Shown here: positions 35,089 through 43,756 of the stretch, piece after piece
How the letters are laid out: each line of letters starts with the position of its first letter
Numbering within the stretch: the first letter of the stretch is position 1
Source of the DNA: JABDLO01 sp041749255
Lineage (GTDB): Bacteria > Bacteroidota > Bacteroidia > Chitinophagales > Saprospiraceae
Length of the DNA: 64,000 nt
Direction: 5' to 3'
NCBI GenBank assembly: GCA_041749255.1
Contig: JBGTBR010000034.1
Coordinates: forward strand, 1-64,000
Position numbers and translations under genes: made by a program
The notes under the pieces: model-generated
Databases searched by the model: none
The model's input: the letters and a program-made list of their open reading frames with translations, nothing else
Told to the model about the DNA's origin: nothing

Positions 35089-36177
35089 TTACTCTATCCA
35101 ATCCGCTACAAATAAATTGGTTTCCCTTGTACCTCCATTGAAGCGATTAGAGGAAAACACGAGTTTAGTTCCGTCAGGAGAAAACATGGGAAAGGAATCA
35201 AAAGTATCATCAAATGTGATCTGTGTAAGACCTGATCCATCCAGATTTATCATAAACAAATTGAAAGGAAATCCCCTCTGACTTTTGTGATTGGAAGAAA
35301 AAATCACTTTCTCTCCGGAAGGATGAAAAAATGGCGCCCAATTAGCATTTCCAAGGTCAGTAATCTTTCTTAAATCACTACCATCTACATTGCACACGTA
35401 AAGTTCCATTTGGGTAGGTTGCACGAGTCCTTGGGAAAAAAGTCCTTTGTACTCAGCAATTTCTTCATCTGTTTTTGGCCTTGAGGCTCTGAAAATGATC
35501 TTTTCACCATCAGGAGAAAAGAAAGCCCCTCCATCATATCCAAGCTCATCGGTGATCTGTTGGACATTACCACCATCGATATCCATGGTGTACAATTCCA
35601 GATCTCCTGACCGGATGGAAGTAAACACAATCTTATCGCCTTTTGGCGAAACCGTAGCCTCTGCATCATATCCTACACCATCCGTTAATTTCTTTATGAT
35701 ATTACCTTGAAGATCTGCTATATAAATATTAAAGGTTTCGTATATAGGCCAGGTATATTTTCCTCCGGGTACTCTCTCGGGTTCTGCAGGACAATTTTCA
35801 TCTGCTTCATGGGTTGAAGCGTATAAAATAGTCGTATCACCGGGAAGGAAATAACTGCAAGTCGTTCTGCCCATTCCAGTACTGAGCAATCTTGGAATTT
35901 CACTACTATCCAGGGGGGTTGAAGCGTTCATATAATAAATTTGATCGCATTCTACACCCCAGGCAGGGTTTGTAGCCTGAAAAACCAATAATTCATTATC
36001 AAAACTCCAATAAGCCTCTGCATTGTCACCTCCAAAAGTGAGTTGTTTAATATTTTTTAAATGAACCTCCTGCTCATATTTCAGCAAATCAACATTTTCT
36101 GTTATGATCTCATTTTTTTCCTTGCAAGAAAATAAATATATAAAACAAAGCATTCCATATAGGTATTGAATCTTCAT
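35089..36177 (-). CDS. TolB-like beta-propeller lipoprotein
   Basis: Lipoprotein with signal peptide 1-17 ending IYLFSC (Cys18). The mature part holds at least five PD40/WD40-like repeats of TolB type, seen as SPKGDKIVFTSIRSGDLELYTMD, FSPDGEKIIFRASRP, HPSGEKVIFSSNHKSQRGFPF-type and FSPDGTKLVFSSNR blocks, forming a beta-propeller. A CPAEPERVPGGKYTWPI insert follows the second blade. Propellers of this kind bind proteins or glycans in the periplasm or at the surface. The ATG at 36177 gives the signal peptide; the longer in-frame start does not. Divergent from the M28 peptidase gene across 81 bases. Confidence 0.85.
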   Translation of the reverse strand: MKIQYLYGMLCFIYLFSCKEKNEIITENVDLLKYEQEVHLKNIKQLTFGGDNAEAYWSFDNELLVFQATNPAWGVECDQIYYMNASTPLDSSEIPRLLSTGMGRTTCSYFLPGDTTILYASTHEADENCPAEPERVPGGKYTWPIYETFNIYIADLQGNIIKKLTDGVGYDAEATVSPKGDKIVFTSIRSGDLELYTMDIDGGNVQQITDELGYDGGAFFSPDGEKIIFRASRPKTDEEIAEYKGLFSQGLVQPTQMELYVCNVDGSDLRKITDLGNANWAPFFHPSGEKVIFSSNHKSQRGFPFNLFMINLDGSGLTQITFDDTFDSFPMFSPDGTKLVFSSNRFNGGTRETNLFVADWIE

Positions 36178-36193
36178 ATTCCGTATTTTGGGG

Positions 36194-36201
36194 CAAAAAT
36201 A
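36194..36201 (-). promoter_or_regulatory. Candidate -7 box (TATTTTTG on the minus strand)
   Basis: Matches TAnnTTTG on the minus strand, 17 bases before the TolB-like ATG, implying a very short leader. No matching -33 box is clear. Confidence 0.3.
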
Positions 36202-36258
36202 GCAAAACCCAATACACATGGGTATTTACCAGACCAATTCAAATAAAAAATTGACATA

Positions 36259-37524
36259 ATGAAGACAACCAGATACAAAATAACATCCCTTATCATTTCA
36301 TTTCTGTTTATTACCAGTTTTGCGTGCTCCCCCCGCATAGCTCCCACCATAGACAGTGTCACCAATATAAGTATTTTACAATCAGATGTAACCTATCTGG
36401 CATCTGACGAACTGGAAGGGCGGGAAGTAGGAACACCGGGTGAAGACAAGGCAGCTATGCATATTGTAAATCGCATGCAGGATATTGGATTAAAAGCTGG
36501 AATGCCTGATGGATATTTGCAGCATTTCTCTCGAAGAATAAAATCGAATCCTCACGCTGATGAAGAACAACCCGACGACAAAGTTATCAATGGAAAAAAT
36601 GTACTTGGGATGATAGATAATGGAGGAGATCATTATGTAGTGATCGGTGCTCATTACGATCATTTGGGATATGGAGAAGAAGGCTCATTACATGCCGGAG
36701 AGAGAACCATTCACAATGGTGCCGACGACAATGCCAGCGGTGTTGCCGTTCTGCTTAACCTTGCATATAAATTGTTCAATAATAATGTTATAGAAAAAAA
36801 TAATTTCATTTTCATAGCCTTTAGTGGAGAAGAAAAGGGCCTTTGGGGCTCTAATTTTTATGTTAAGAATGCTACAGTATCGCTTTCCGATATCAATTTC
36901 ATGTTCAACATGGATATGATCGGTCGTCTGAATCAGGAAAAAAGCCTTGCTGTGCATGGTGCTGGTACAACTCCTTTATTTAAAGAACTCCTGGAACATA
37001 AGAATACAACTGGTTTTAATTTGGTTATATCCGATTCAGGTGTGGGTCCTTCTGATCATACCTCATTTTATCTGGAAGACATTCCGGTATTGCACTTTTT
37101 TACCGGACAGCATGAAGATTATCACAAACCCTCAGATACTGCTGAAAAATTAAATTATCAGGGCATGGTTGAAATAGCAGATTATCTATACAGTCTGATT
37201 ATGGATTTAGATAATAAAGACAAACTGCCATTTACAAAAACTAAAGATGAAAGTCGCGATGCTCCGAGATTTCAGGTAACTCTTGGTGTCATCCCTGACT
37301 ATTTATATCAAGGTAAAGGTATGCGCATAGATGGGGTAAGAGATGGAAAACCAGCTGAATTGGCCGGAATGATGAAAGGCGATATCGTAGTTAAAATGGA
37401 AGATCTGGAAATAGTAGATATGATGTCTTATATGCAGGGATTATCGAGTTTTCAACAAGGACAAACCATTACGGTCACCATAATCAGGAATGAAAAAGAA
37501 ATGAGAAAAGCTGTCACTTTTTAA
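36259..37524 (+). CDS. M28-family zinc peptidase lipoprotein with PDZ domain
   Basis: Lipoprotein with signal peptide ending ITSFAC (Cys23). The M28 aminopeptidase domain (about 75-330) has two-zinc ligands in sequence order: His in GAHYDHLG, Asp in NGADDNASG, the catalytic Glu pair in SGEEKGLWG, Asp in NMDMIGR and His in QHEDYHKPSD. A PDZ domain follows (about 340-420: GVIPDYLY, GMRIDGVRDGKPAELAGMMKGD), a typical combination in this phylum for extracytoplasmic peptide trimming. Monocistronic, facing away from the TolB-like gene. Confidence 0.92.
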   Translation: MKTTRYKITSLIISFLFITSFACSPRIAPTIDSVTNISILQSDVTYLASDELEGREVGTPGEDKAAMHIVNRMQDIGLKAGMPDGYLQHFSRRIKSNPHADEEQPDDKVINGKNVLGMIDNGGDHYVVIGAHYDHLGYGEEGSLHAGERTIHNGADDNASGVAVLLNLAYKLFNNNVIEKNNFIFIAFSGEEKGLWGSNFYVKNATVSLSDINFMFNMDMIGRLNQEKSLAVHGAGTTPLFKELLEHKNTTGFNLVISDSGVGPSDHTSFYLEDIPVLHFFTGQHEDYHKPSDTAEKLNYQGMVEIADYLYSLIMDLDNKDKLPFTKTKDESRDAPRFQVTLGVIPDYLYQGKGMRIDGVRDGKPAELAGMMKGDIVVKMEDLEIVDMMSYMQGLSSFQQGQTITVTIIRNEKEMRKAVTF

Positions 37525-37719
37525 AGTGAATGTAAAGTGGGAATAATCTACCAGTTTTAACTGTAAAGATCTGAATATCAATATTTTACCTGCCTATTTT
37601 TAATTTGAATAACTTCCAGATTATTGAAAAAATCAACAAAAGCAGATATTGCAACGTTTTAAATAAGTCATTTTTCAAATAGGTTTCAAATATCTTTTTC
37701 CTTAACCAATAATTATAAC

Positions 37720-38082
37720 ATGGAAAAAATATCTCTAATCGGAAGTTTACTTAGTATAATTACCTTATTCCTGTTTATGTCATGTAGCGACGATTCTTCT
37801 TCAACCAATCCGGGAGGCATGAACAATGAATGTGAAGGGACAGCATTTACTTATTCCGGCCAGGTTGCTTCTATTATCAATTCTTCCTGTGCTTTGGCAG
37901 GATGTCATGTAGGTGGCGCACTTCCTGATTTCCGAACTTTTAGTGGGGTTTTTGCCAACAGATCTAACATACGATCCATGGTTTCCAGCAGAAACATGCC
38001 ACCAGCCGGTTCAGGAATATCACTTTCAACGCAAGAAATAAATACTATCGTCTGTTGGGTAGCAAATGGTGCGCCTCAGTGA
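37720..38082 (+). CDS. Cytochrome c-like lipoprotein with CX4CH site
   Basis: Small lipoprotein (120 residues): signal peptide ending LFMSC (Cys22), a Ser/Thr/Asn-rich linker and one c-type cytochrome-like domain. The haem site reads Cys57-Ala-Leu-Ala-Gly-Cys62-His63, that is CX4CH rather than CXXCH. This variant is frequent in Bacteroidota lipoproteins of this type. A Met in RNMPPAG is the likely sixth ligand. It may carry electrons at the outer face of a membrane; whether haem is really attached is unproven. Its last seven bases overlap the converging gene. Confidence 0.75.
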   Translation: MEKISLIGSLLSIITLFLFMSCSDDSSSTNPGGMNNECEGTAFTYSGQVASIINSSCALAGCHVGGALPDFRTFSGVFANRSNIRSMVSSRNMPPAGSGISLSTQEINTIVCWVANGAPQ

Positions 38083-38675
38083 TCTTTTGCCCGGAAGAGG
38101 TCAAATACTTTTTCTCCTGTTTCAAATAAAGCCTTTATCTGATCAGGAGGCATAAGTTTATTTTTTCTATAAAGGATCATGTAAAAATTTAACCCTTCCA
38201 GATTCCATCCTTTTTGTAGTGTAAAAAAATGAAGGATAGACTCATTCATCTCATTTCTTACCCGTTCTTCATCCTTCCCTTTTAGATAATACTGTTTTGA
38301 AAATTGAGGAAAATCTTCAAAATCAATATCCTGGAAGCCAAACCAATTTCCGATTCGATGAATTAAATTTTCAGGTTGCATCCAAAAATGAGGAAGAGAT
38401 AATTGAAAAGATTCAACAAAGAATACGGTCTGCCTAAATCTTTGTGATGATTTTCCTGTAGAAATGACGTACTGATAATCAAATATTTTTACATCAAATT
38501 CTTTAAAAACATCCCGTCTGGAAATTATATTGGTGATTCTTTTACTTCCGCCTTTTGAAAATAATTTAAACTCTTTCATAAGCTGAATAAGCCCAAACTC
38601 ATCTCTTTCGGCAAATGCCATATCCAGCGACAATGAAATAGCATTTAATTTTTTGGATCTTCGTGATTTAAACAT
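38076..38675 (-). CDS. Hypothetical protein with a well-formed globular core
   Basis: A 199-residue cytoplasmic protein I cannot assign. The N-terminus is basic (FKSRRSKKLNAISLSLDMAFAERDEFG). The core reads DYQYVISTGKSSQRFRQTVFFVES, then LPHFWMQPENLIHRIGNWFG, DIDFEDFPQFSKQYYLKG and ILHFF...GWNLEG, a pattern I have an impression of in DUF3137-like and other uncharacterised proteins. No transmembrane helix or signal peptide. It precedes the small membrane protein gene's end by 12 bases, so the two are probably one transcript. Confidence 0.6.
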   Translation of the reverse strand: MFKSRRSKKLNAISLSLDMAFAERDEFGLIQLMKEFKLFSKGGSKRITNIISRRDVFKEFDVKIFDYQYVISTGKSSQRFRQTVFFVESFQLSLPHFWMQPENLIHRIGNWFGFQDIDFEDFPQFSKQYYLKGKDEERVRNEMNESILHFFTLQKGWNLEGLNFYMILYRKNKLMPPDQIKALFETGEKVFDLFRAKDH

Positions 38676-38687
38676 GACTGAGGATTC

Positions 38688-39074
38688 CTATTTTTGTCTG
38701 CCTATCCCTATCCAACTTCCCGCCATTCCTGCAAAGGCTGTTAATGAGATGTCCATGGCTCGTGCCCAGCCGGGATAAGGCATAACAATATTATGATATA
38801 CCGTGCCTGCCAGAATGATTCCAGCAGTCAACAATCCCAGTTGAAGCCGGTAATTCTTATTTATGAGAGATGTAACCAATCCAGCCCCGAAAGCACCTAA
38901 AATATGAGATACGATAATAAATCTGTAATATCCTGATGGCATCATTCTCAATACCTCATCCGTTGCATCTTGCATCAGATCATCGAAATAAATCGTTTTC
39001 CCTGTCACTTGAATTAAAGCAACAAGCAGCCCACCTACGGCTAATCCCGAAATAATGGAAACAAAATATCTCAT
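38688..39074 (-). CDS. Small four-helix membrane protein
   Basis: A 128-residue protein with four hydrophobic segments (about 3-20, 52-70, 77-95 and 106-122), rich in Gly and Ala. The loop after the first helix is polar (TIYFDDLMQDATDEVLRMM). No family is recognised. It is transcribed before the 199-residue gene and after gamma-glutamyltransferase, with 36 bases on the upstream side, so a three-gene minus-strand unit is possible. Confidence 0.55.
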   Translation of the reverse strand: MRYFVSIISGLAVGGLLVALIQVTGKTIYFDDLMQDATDEVLRMMPSGYYRFIIVSHILGAFGAGLVTSLINKNYRLQLGLLTAGIILAGTVYHNIVMPYPGWARAMDISLTAFAGMAGSWIGIGRQK

Positions 39075-39110
39075 TCACTCTATTTTTAACTTCTTTATAA
39101 TGAAAATAAA

Positions 39111-40805
39111 TTAATACCCTTTGGCATCATCATCACCTCTTGGGTCAGCTGCTCCTTCAATGGTGCCGTCCTCTTTGACCAAAATGGCTTCAACCCTTCC
39201 TATAGAGGATCTTTGTGTAAATTTGTGCCCTTTTCCAGTCAAATACTCTATGATCTTGTTTGGAAATTCTGCTTCTACATATACATCTTCAGGTCGCCAT
39301 TGATGATGGAATCTCGGAGCTGAAACTGCTTCAGAAGCCGTCATATTAAAGTCGATGATATTGACTATTGTTTGAAAAACCGATGTAATAATGGTGCTGC
39401 CACCGGGTGTACCAACAATAAGACAAACTTTTCCATCTTTCTCTACAATGACAGGTGTCATAGATGATAACATGCGTTTGCCGGGCTCTATTTTGTTCGC
39501 TTCCGCTCCAATTAATCCAAACATATTAGGCACTCCTGGCTTAATTGAAAAGTCATCCATTTCATTGTTAAGTAAAAAACCTGCACGGCCTACTACTGTA
39601 TAGGAACCATAACCCCCATTTATGGTAGTTGTTATAGATACGCTGTTGCCTTCTCCATCTATAATAGAAAAATGAGTAGTTTGCTCTTTTTCAAGGCTGC
39701 CTGCTGTTATATTGTCAACCGGAGTTGCCCTGCCAGGATTAAAATCACTAAATCTGGAAGCAATGTATGTTGAATCCAACAATTCCCTTTTTGGAACGGG
39801 ATAAAAATCATCATCGCCCAAATAGGTCGCCCTGTCGGCATATGCCCTTTTCTCCGCCTCGATCATGACATGAACAGCCTCAGAGCTGTGAAATCCAAAA
39901 GCAGAAAGATCATAAGGTTCTACCATTTTTAAAAGTTGAGCCAAAGCAATCCCACCACTCGACGGAGGAGGCATAGAAATGATCTCATAACCCCTATATT
40001 TAAAATGAATAGGTTCTCTCCATACACTTTTATAATTTTCAAGGTCTGTTTTGGTAATGAGACCATGACCTCTTCTCATTTCTCCCTCTATAAAATTAGC
40101 TACCTTACCTCTATAAAAACCATCTCTGCCTTTGTCTCTTATTTCTTTTAATGTGTTACCCAAATCTTCCTGAATCAATAAATCACCCGGTATCCAGCCA
40201 CCATGCATAAATACATTTTCGTGTGTATTATGAAGTATAAATTTTTCAACATTTTGATTGAGGTTTTTGGCCTCCCTTTCAGTCAGGACTACCCCTTTCA
40301 GAGCCAGGTCTATTGCGGGTTGTAATAAAACTTTCCAATCCTTTAATTTACTAAATCTTTGAAATGCTTCTGCCATTCCATCCACTGATCCCGGAACCCC
40401 GGCAGCTAAATGACCTCTTGTACTGAGATCCTTTACCGGTTCTCCCTCTTGATCGAGAAACATGTCGCGCGAGGATTTCCAAGGTGCTTTTTCTCTGAAG
40501 TCTAAAGCATAGGAGTTACCCTCCTTATCCCGATATATCATAAAACCTCCACCTCCAATATTTCCGGCTACAGGATAACAAACTGCCAATGCGAATTGAA
40601 CTGCTATAGCCGCATCAATTGCATTTCCACCTCTTTTTAATATCTCGACACCAATACGCGTTGCTTCAGGATGTGCTGTTACAACCATAGCACTTTCTCC
40701 AAAAGCTGTTTTGGTAATATTGTAAGAGGGAATTTCGTTTAATTTCCTGCACCCGGTGATGATTAGAAAGCAGGTCAAAAAACCAATGGTGAATATGGGT
40801 TTCAT
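39111..40805 (-). CDS. ggt: Gamma-glutamyltransferase
   Basis: N-terminal-nucleophile hydrolase that cleaves or transfers the gamma-glutamyl group of glutathione and similar peptides. The precursor should self-cleave before the first Thr of EQTTHFSII, making the large and small subunits. Substrate-binding blocks include NIGGGGFMIYRD, LDFREKAP and, in the small subunit, MTPVIVEKDGK and GTPGGSTIITS. The N-terminus is a lipoprotein signal ending IITGC (Cys19), so the enzyme is probably anchored outside the cytoplasm. Length (564 residues) is normal. Divergent from the PorV-like gene. Confidence 0.93.
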   Translation of the reverse strand: MKPIFTIGFLTCFLIITGCRKLNEIPSYNITKTAFGESAMVVTAHPEATRIGVEILKRGGNAIDAAIAVQFALAVCYPVAGNIGGGGFMIYRDKEGNSYALDFREKAPWKSSRDMFLDQEGEPVKDLSTRGHLAAGVPGSVDGMAEAFQRFSKLKDWKVLLQPAIDLALKGVVLTEREAKNLNQNVEKFILHNTHENVFMHGGWIPGDLLIQEDLGNTLKEIRDKGRDGFYRGKVANFIEGEMRRGHGLITKTDLENYKSVWREPIHFKYRGYEIISMPPPSSGGIALAQLLKMVEPYDLSAFGFHSSEAVHVMIEAEKRAYADRATYLGDDDFYPVPKRELLDSTYIASRFSDFNPGRATPVDNITAGSLEKEQTTHFSIIDGEGNSVSITTTINGGYGSYTVVGRAGFLLNNEMDDFSIKPGVPNMFGLIGAEANKIEPGKRMLSSMTPVIVEKDGKVCLIVGTPGGSTIITSVFQTIVNIIDFNMTASEAVSAPRFHHQWRPEDVYVEAEFPNKIIEYLTGKGHKFTQRSSIGRVEAILVKEDGTIEGAADPRGDDDAKGY

Positions 40806-40887
40806 TATGTATCTTTGATAGTTATTAAATCTGAAATTATACCAATCAATTTATCATACAATAATTAGGGCGGCTAAAGTTAATACA

Positions 40888-41988
40888 ATGTTTTCAATTA
40901 AAGGCATACTTGGCAAGGCTGTAGTAGTAATCACTCTAAGCATTCTGTTGGGCCAATCATACGGTCAGGTAAAGTTTGTCAATGAATTTTTAAATATTGG
41001 AGTAGGTGCACGTGCTCACGGTATGTTTGGAAGTGTGGTAGCTACTGTTAGCGATGGCACCTCAGGTTATTGGAATCCTGCCGGCTTAGCCGGTTTACAA
41101 AACTCGATACAGGTCAATGCCATGCATGCCAACTGGTTTGGAGGGGTAGCTAATTATGACTATATCTCTATAAGTACTAAACTCAATGATGAAAAGCAAT
41201 CGGCAGCTAGCTTTACACTCATACGTATGGGTGTGGACAATATTCCCAATACGCTGAATCTCATCGGGCCGGATGGAAGTGTTGACTATAATCGAGTTTT
41301 TGAATTTTCAGCGGCCGATTATGCTGGCATATTTTCTTATGGAAGGGTAATGGGCGGAAAGGGAAATCTCCGACTTGGTGGAAGTGCCAAGGTCATTCAC
41401 CGCTCTATTGGCAGTTTTGGTTCTGCCTGGGGTTTCGGGATCGACCTGGGTTTACAAATGGATCTGGGAAAGTTTAAACTGGGAATTGCAGGAAGGGATA
41501 TAACTACAACCTTTAATGCCTGGTCTTTTAATTTGACTGAAGATGAACGTCAGGTCTTTATGAACACTGGAAATGATATACCCATCAGTACAACTGAAAT
41601 AACACTGCCAAGAGTCATAGCAGGTCTTGCATACAGCGGTGGAAAAGAAGCTTTTTCCTACACCATTGAAAGCAATCTCAATATTTCTACCAATGGCACT
41701 CGAGCAGGAGTATTTTCAGGAAGAAGGTTTAGTATTGATCCCACAATAGGTGGTGAAGTAGGTATTCATGACCTCGTATTCATACGTATGGGTTTTGGTA
41801 ATATTCAACGAATTATCAATGAAGTCAACGCAAATGCAACAGTGCTTGAAATTCAACCCAATATGGGTATGGGCCTGAAACTAGGCCAGCTAAAAGTCGA
41901 TTATGCGCTCACCAATATAGGAAATTTGTCAGGAGTACTCATCTCTCACATTTTTTCTGTCACTATCGATATAAATAAAAGAGAATAA
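40888..41988 (+). CDS. PorV/PorQ-family outer membrane protein
   Basis: Outer-membrane beta-barrel protein of the PorV/PorQ family. PorV is the shuttle that brings type IX secretion cargo to the attachment complex, and other members have unknown roles. Residues 1-26 form the signal peptide (ending QSYGQ). The mature start, FLNIGVGARAHGMFGSVVA followed by SGYWNPAGLAG, is the family's conserved opening. Alternating hydrophobic strands with aromatic residues follow to the end. The single gene faces away from ggt. Whether it is true PorV or a paralogue cannot be decided without comparison. Confidence 0.8.
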   Translation: MFSIKGILGKAVVVITLSILLGQSYGQVKFVNEFLNIGVGARAHGMFGSVVATVSDGTSGYWNPAGLAGLQNSIQVNAMHANWFGGVANYDYISISTKLNDEKQSAASFTLIRMGVDNIPNTLNLIGPDGSVDYNRVFEFSAADYAGIFSYGRVMGGKGNLRLGGSAKVIHRSIGSFGSAWGFGIDLGLQMDLGKFKLGIAGRDITTTFNAWSFNLTEDERQVFMNTGNDIPISTTEITLPRVIAGLAYSGGKEAFSYTIESNLNISTNGTRAGVFSGRRFSIDPTIGGEVGIHDLVFIRMGFGNIQRIINEVNANATVLEIQPNMGMGLKLGQLKVDYALTNIGNLSGVLISHIFSVTIDINKRE

Positions 41989-42027
41989 TAATCAGTATGC
42001 CTGTTGTTTTATTTAATAATGGCTGCA

Positions 42028-42663
42028 CTATACTGGAGGAATTAATCTCTTAAAATGACCATTCATTCTGGCTTTCTTTTTCAGTTCCTCCATTTCCCTT
42101 ACAATCGGCATGATATGATTAATATGGTTTATAAGAAAAACCTGTCGATCAAATTCTCTTGCAATCTGCAAAAAATGAATTTCCTGCTCGAAGTTTAATC
42201 CAACTTTATGTGCGATCTGGAAGGTTTTAAATTGTTCTGGTAAGTTCAATTTGACATCCTTAATTTGCATAATACGATATAGCTCCTCAACCAAAGAATA
42301 CAATTCCTTTGCCAATGTAGTATCGGCTACATCATCCCAAAGTAAATATTTTATTTCCGCCCCCGGATATAACTTGTCAATAATAGTTGTATAAAATGCC
42401 TCAATTTTGACCAATTTGACACCCTCAGTTCGAATGTCCATTTTTCCATTTTTGTACTTTTTTTCGATACTTACCAATTTCATTTCTGTACCGTAAGGAA
42501 TGTTTCTTCCATTAAAATGTGGACAAATCACAAAGGTTTTACCCTCTTCCTCGCATTCTCTTATAAGCTGTCTGTATCTCGGTTCGAAAATATGTAGATT
42601 GAGTTTTTCACCGGGAAAAGCAACCATATTCAAAGGAAATAATGGAAGTATAATTTCTGACAT
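42028..42663 (-). CDS. LON-domain substrate-binding protein
   Basis: Standalone protein with the N-terminal substrate-binding domain of Lon (PF02190), lacking ATPase and protease domains. The typical opening LPLFPLNMVAFPGEKLNLHIFEPRYRQLI is clear (quoted in part as LPLFPLNMVAFPGE and HIFEPRY), then a beta-rich half to about residue 110 and a helical half with NLPEQFKTFQIAHKVGL. In other bacteria such proteins are uncharacterised and may recognise unfolded proteins. Length (211 residues) is normal. Monocistronic on the minus strand. Confidence 0.88.
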   Translation of the reverse strand: MSEIILPLFPLNMVAFPGEKLNLHIFEPRYRQLIRECEEEGKTFVICPHFNGRNIPYGTEMKLVSIEKKYKNGKMDIRTEGVKLVKIEAFYTTIIDKLYPGAEIKYLLWDDVADTTLAKELYSLVEELYRIMQIKDVKLNLPEQFKTFQIAHKVGLNFEQEIHFLQIAREFDRQVFLINHINHIMPIVREMEELKKKARMNGHFKRLIPPV

Positions 42664-42841
42664 ACACTCTTAACAAATCATACGGAAGTTTTGATCTGGT
42701 ATGCCTATGAAATAATATGGGTTTAGGGCCGTATCTGGCGCTAAAATGAAAAATATGGGTCATAATTACATTTGTGTGGAAATGAAAAATTACAATTATG
42801 GATAAAGGGATGTGCACATAAACATCATTCAATTAAATTAA

Positions 42842-42870
42842 GAAGGTGGAAAAATATGTTTTCCACCTTC
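42842..42870 (-). terminator. Terminator after yceI-like gene
   Basis: GAAGGTGGAAAA (42842-42853) and TTTTCCACCTTC (42859-42870) form a perfect 12 bp stem. On the minus strand it is followed by TTAATTTAATT. Confidence 0.75.
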
Positions 42871-42907
42871 TCTTAAATTAACATAAATCCTTATAAATGC
42901 GCTTAAA

Positions 42908-43483
42908 TCAGTATACTAAAGTAATATCCAGATCAAATTCATCATAAATGGTCTTATCTCCCAGGTTTGAAAAGAAAGTTCCACTTCCATATCTCACATT
43001 AAAATCAGAACGGTCTACTGTTATTGACGCTGTTGCCTGAGAATCGGTAATATTTGCCTCAAACTTAATTTCTTTTGTAATATCCTTAATGGTCAAATCC
43101 CCTATCACTTTATAGTCACCAGTAGTTCCTTTAGATACTATTTTAGTGATTTTAAAAGTAGCAACAGGATGATTAGCTACTCCAAAAAAATCATCTGACT
43201 TAAGGTGTCCGATGAGTTTAGCCGCAGTATCACCCTTTAAATCTGTATTGGTAATGGTGGTCATATCAATGGAAAATTGACCACCTGCAAGGCTTCCGTC
43301 TTCACTAAATTGCAAATCACCACTTTTGAGGGAAATAAAACCGGTATGGGAACCCAACACCTTTTGCCCTTTCCAGGCTACGACACTATTCGATAAATCA
43401 ACACTCTTTGTAACCAACTTATCGGTTTTAGACATGGTAGCAGCACCTAAGCTCATTAATCCAGCGAGAATCATTACTTTCAT
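42908..43483 (-). CDS. YceI-family lipocalin-like protein
   Basis: Secreted YceI-like protein (PF04264), a lipocalin-type barrel thought to bind long isoprenoid or amphiphilic lipids. Residues 1-19 form a signal peptide (MKVMILAGLMSLGAATMS). The family blocks are SVVAWKGQKVLGSHTGFISL, FSIDMTTITNTDL, LIGHLKSDDFFGVANHPVATF, GDLTIKDITKEI and the final strand. The ATG at 43483 gives the normal length of about 191 residues; an upstream in-frame start would place a Cys-rich stretch before the signal peptide. A promoter with an overlapping palindrome lies 27-69 bases upstream. Confidence 0.92.
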   Translation of the reverse strand: MKVMILAGLMSLGAATMSKTDKLVTKSVDLSNSVVAWKGQKVLGSHTGFISLKSGDLQFSEDGSLAGGQFSIDMTTITNTDLKGDTAAKLIGHLKSDDFFGVANHPVATFKITKIVSKGTTGDYKVIGDLTIKDITKEIKFEANITDSQATASITVDRSDFNVRYGSGTFFSNLGDKTIYDEFDLDITLVY

Positions 43484-43509
43484 TTTTTTAGATTTTGAAA
43501 TTATTAAAT

Positions 43510-43552
43510 ATTTGTTGCAACAAATGTTACTAGAATTATAACTCTGTACAAA
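43510..43552 (-). promoter_or_regulatory. yceI promoter overlapped by a 16 bp palindrome
   Basis: On the minus strand: TTTG (43552-43549), a 19-base spacer and TAACATTTG (43529-43521), one base longer than TAnnTTTG. ATTTGTTGCAACAAAT (43510-43525) is a perfect palindrome overlapping the -7 box and the start region, as expected for a repressor operator, possibly MarR type. Confidence 0.55.
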
Positions 43553-43756
43553 CATTAATGTTCACCAGAAAATGAAAATATTTAAATATTTTTTGGTAAA
43601 GCTTAAATAAACATATCATTACAATTCACAAGTATGTATATACAGAGGATGAAGTGAACTGTATGTTGAAGATCAGTTTTATTGTATTTTAATTCCCACA
43701 AAAAAATCGGATACATGGAACAAAAAAATCCGCTGGCCACGTATTTATTATATCCA

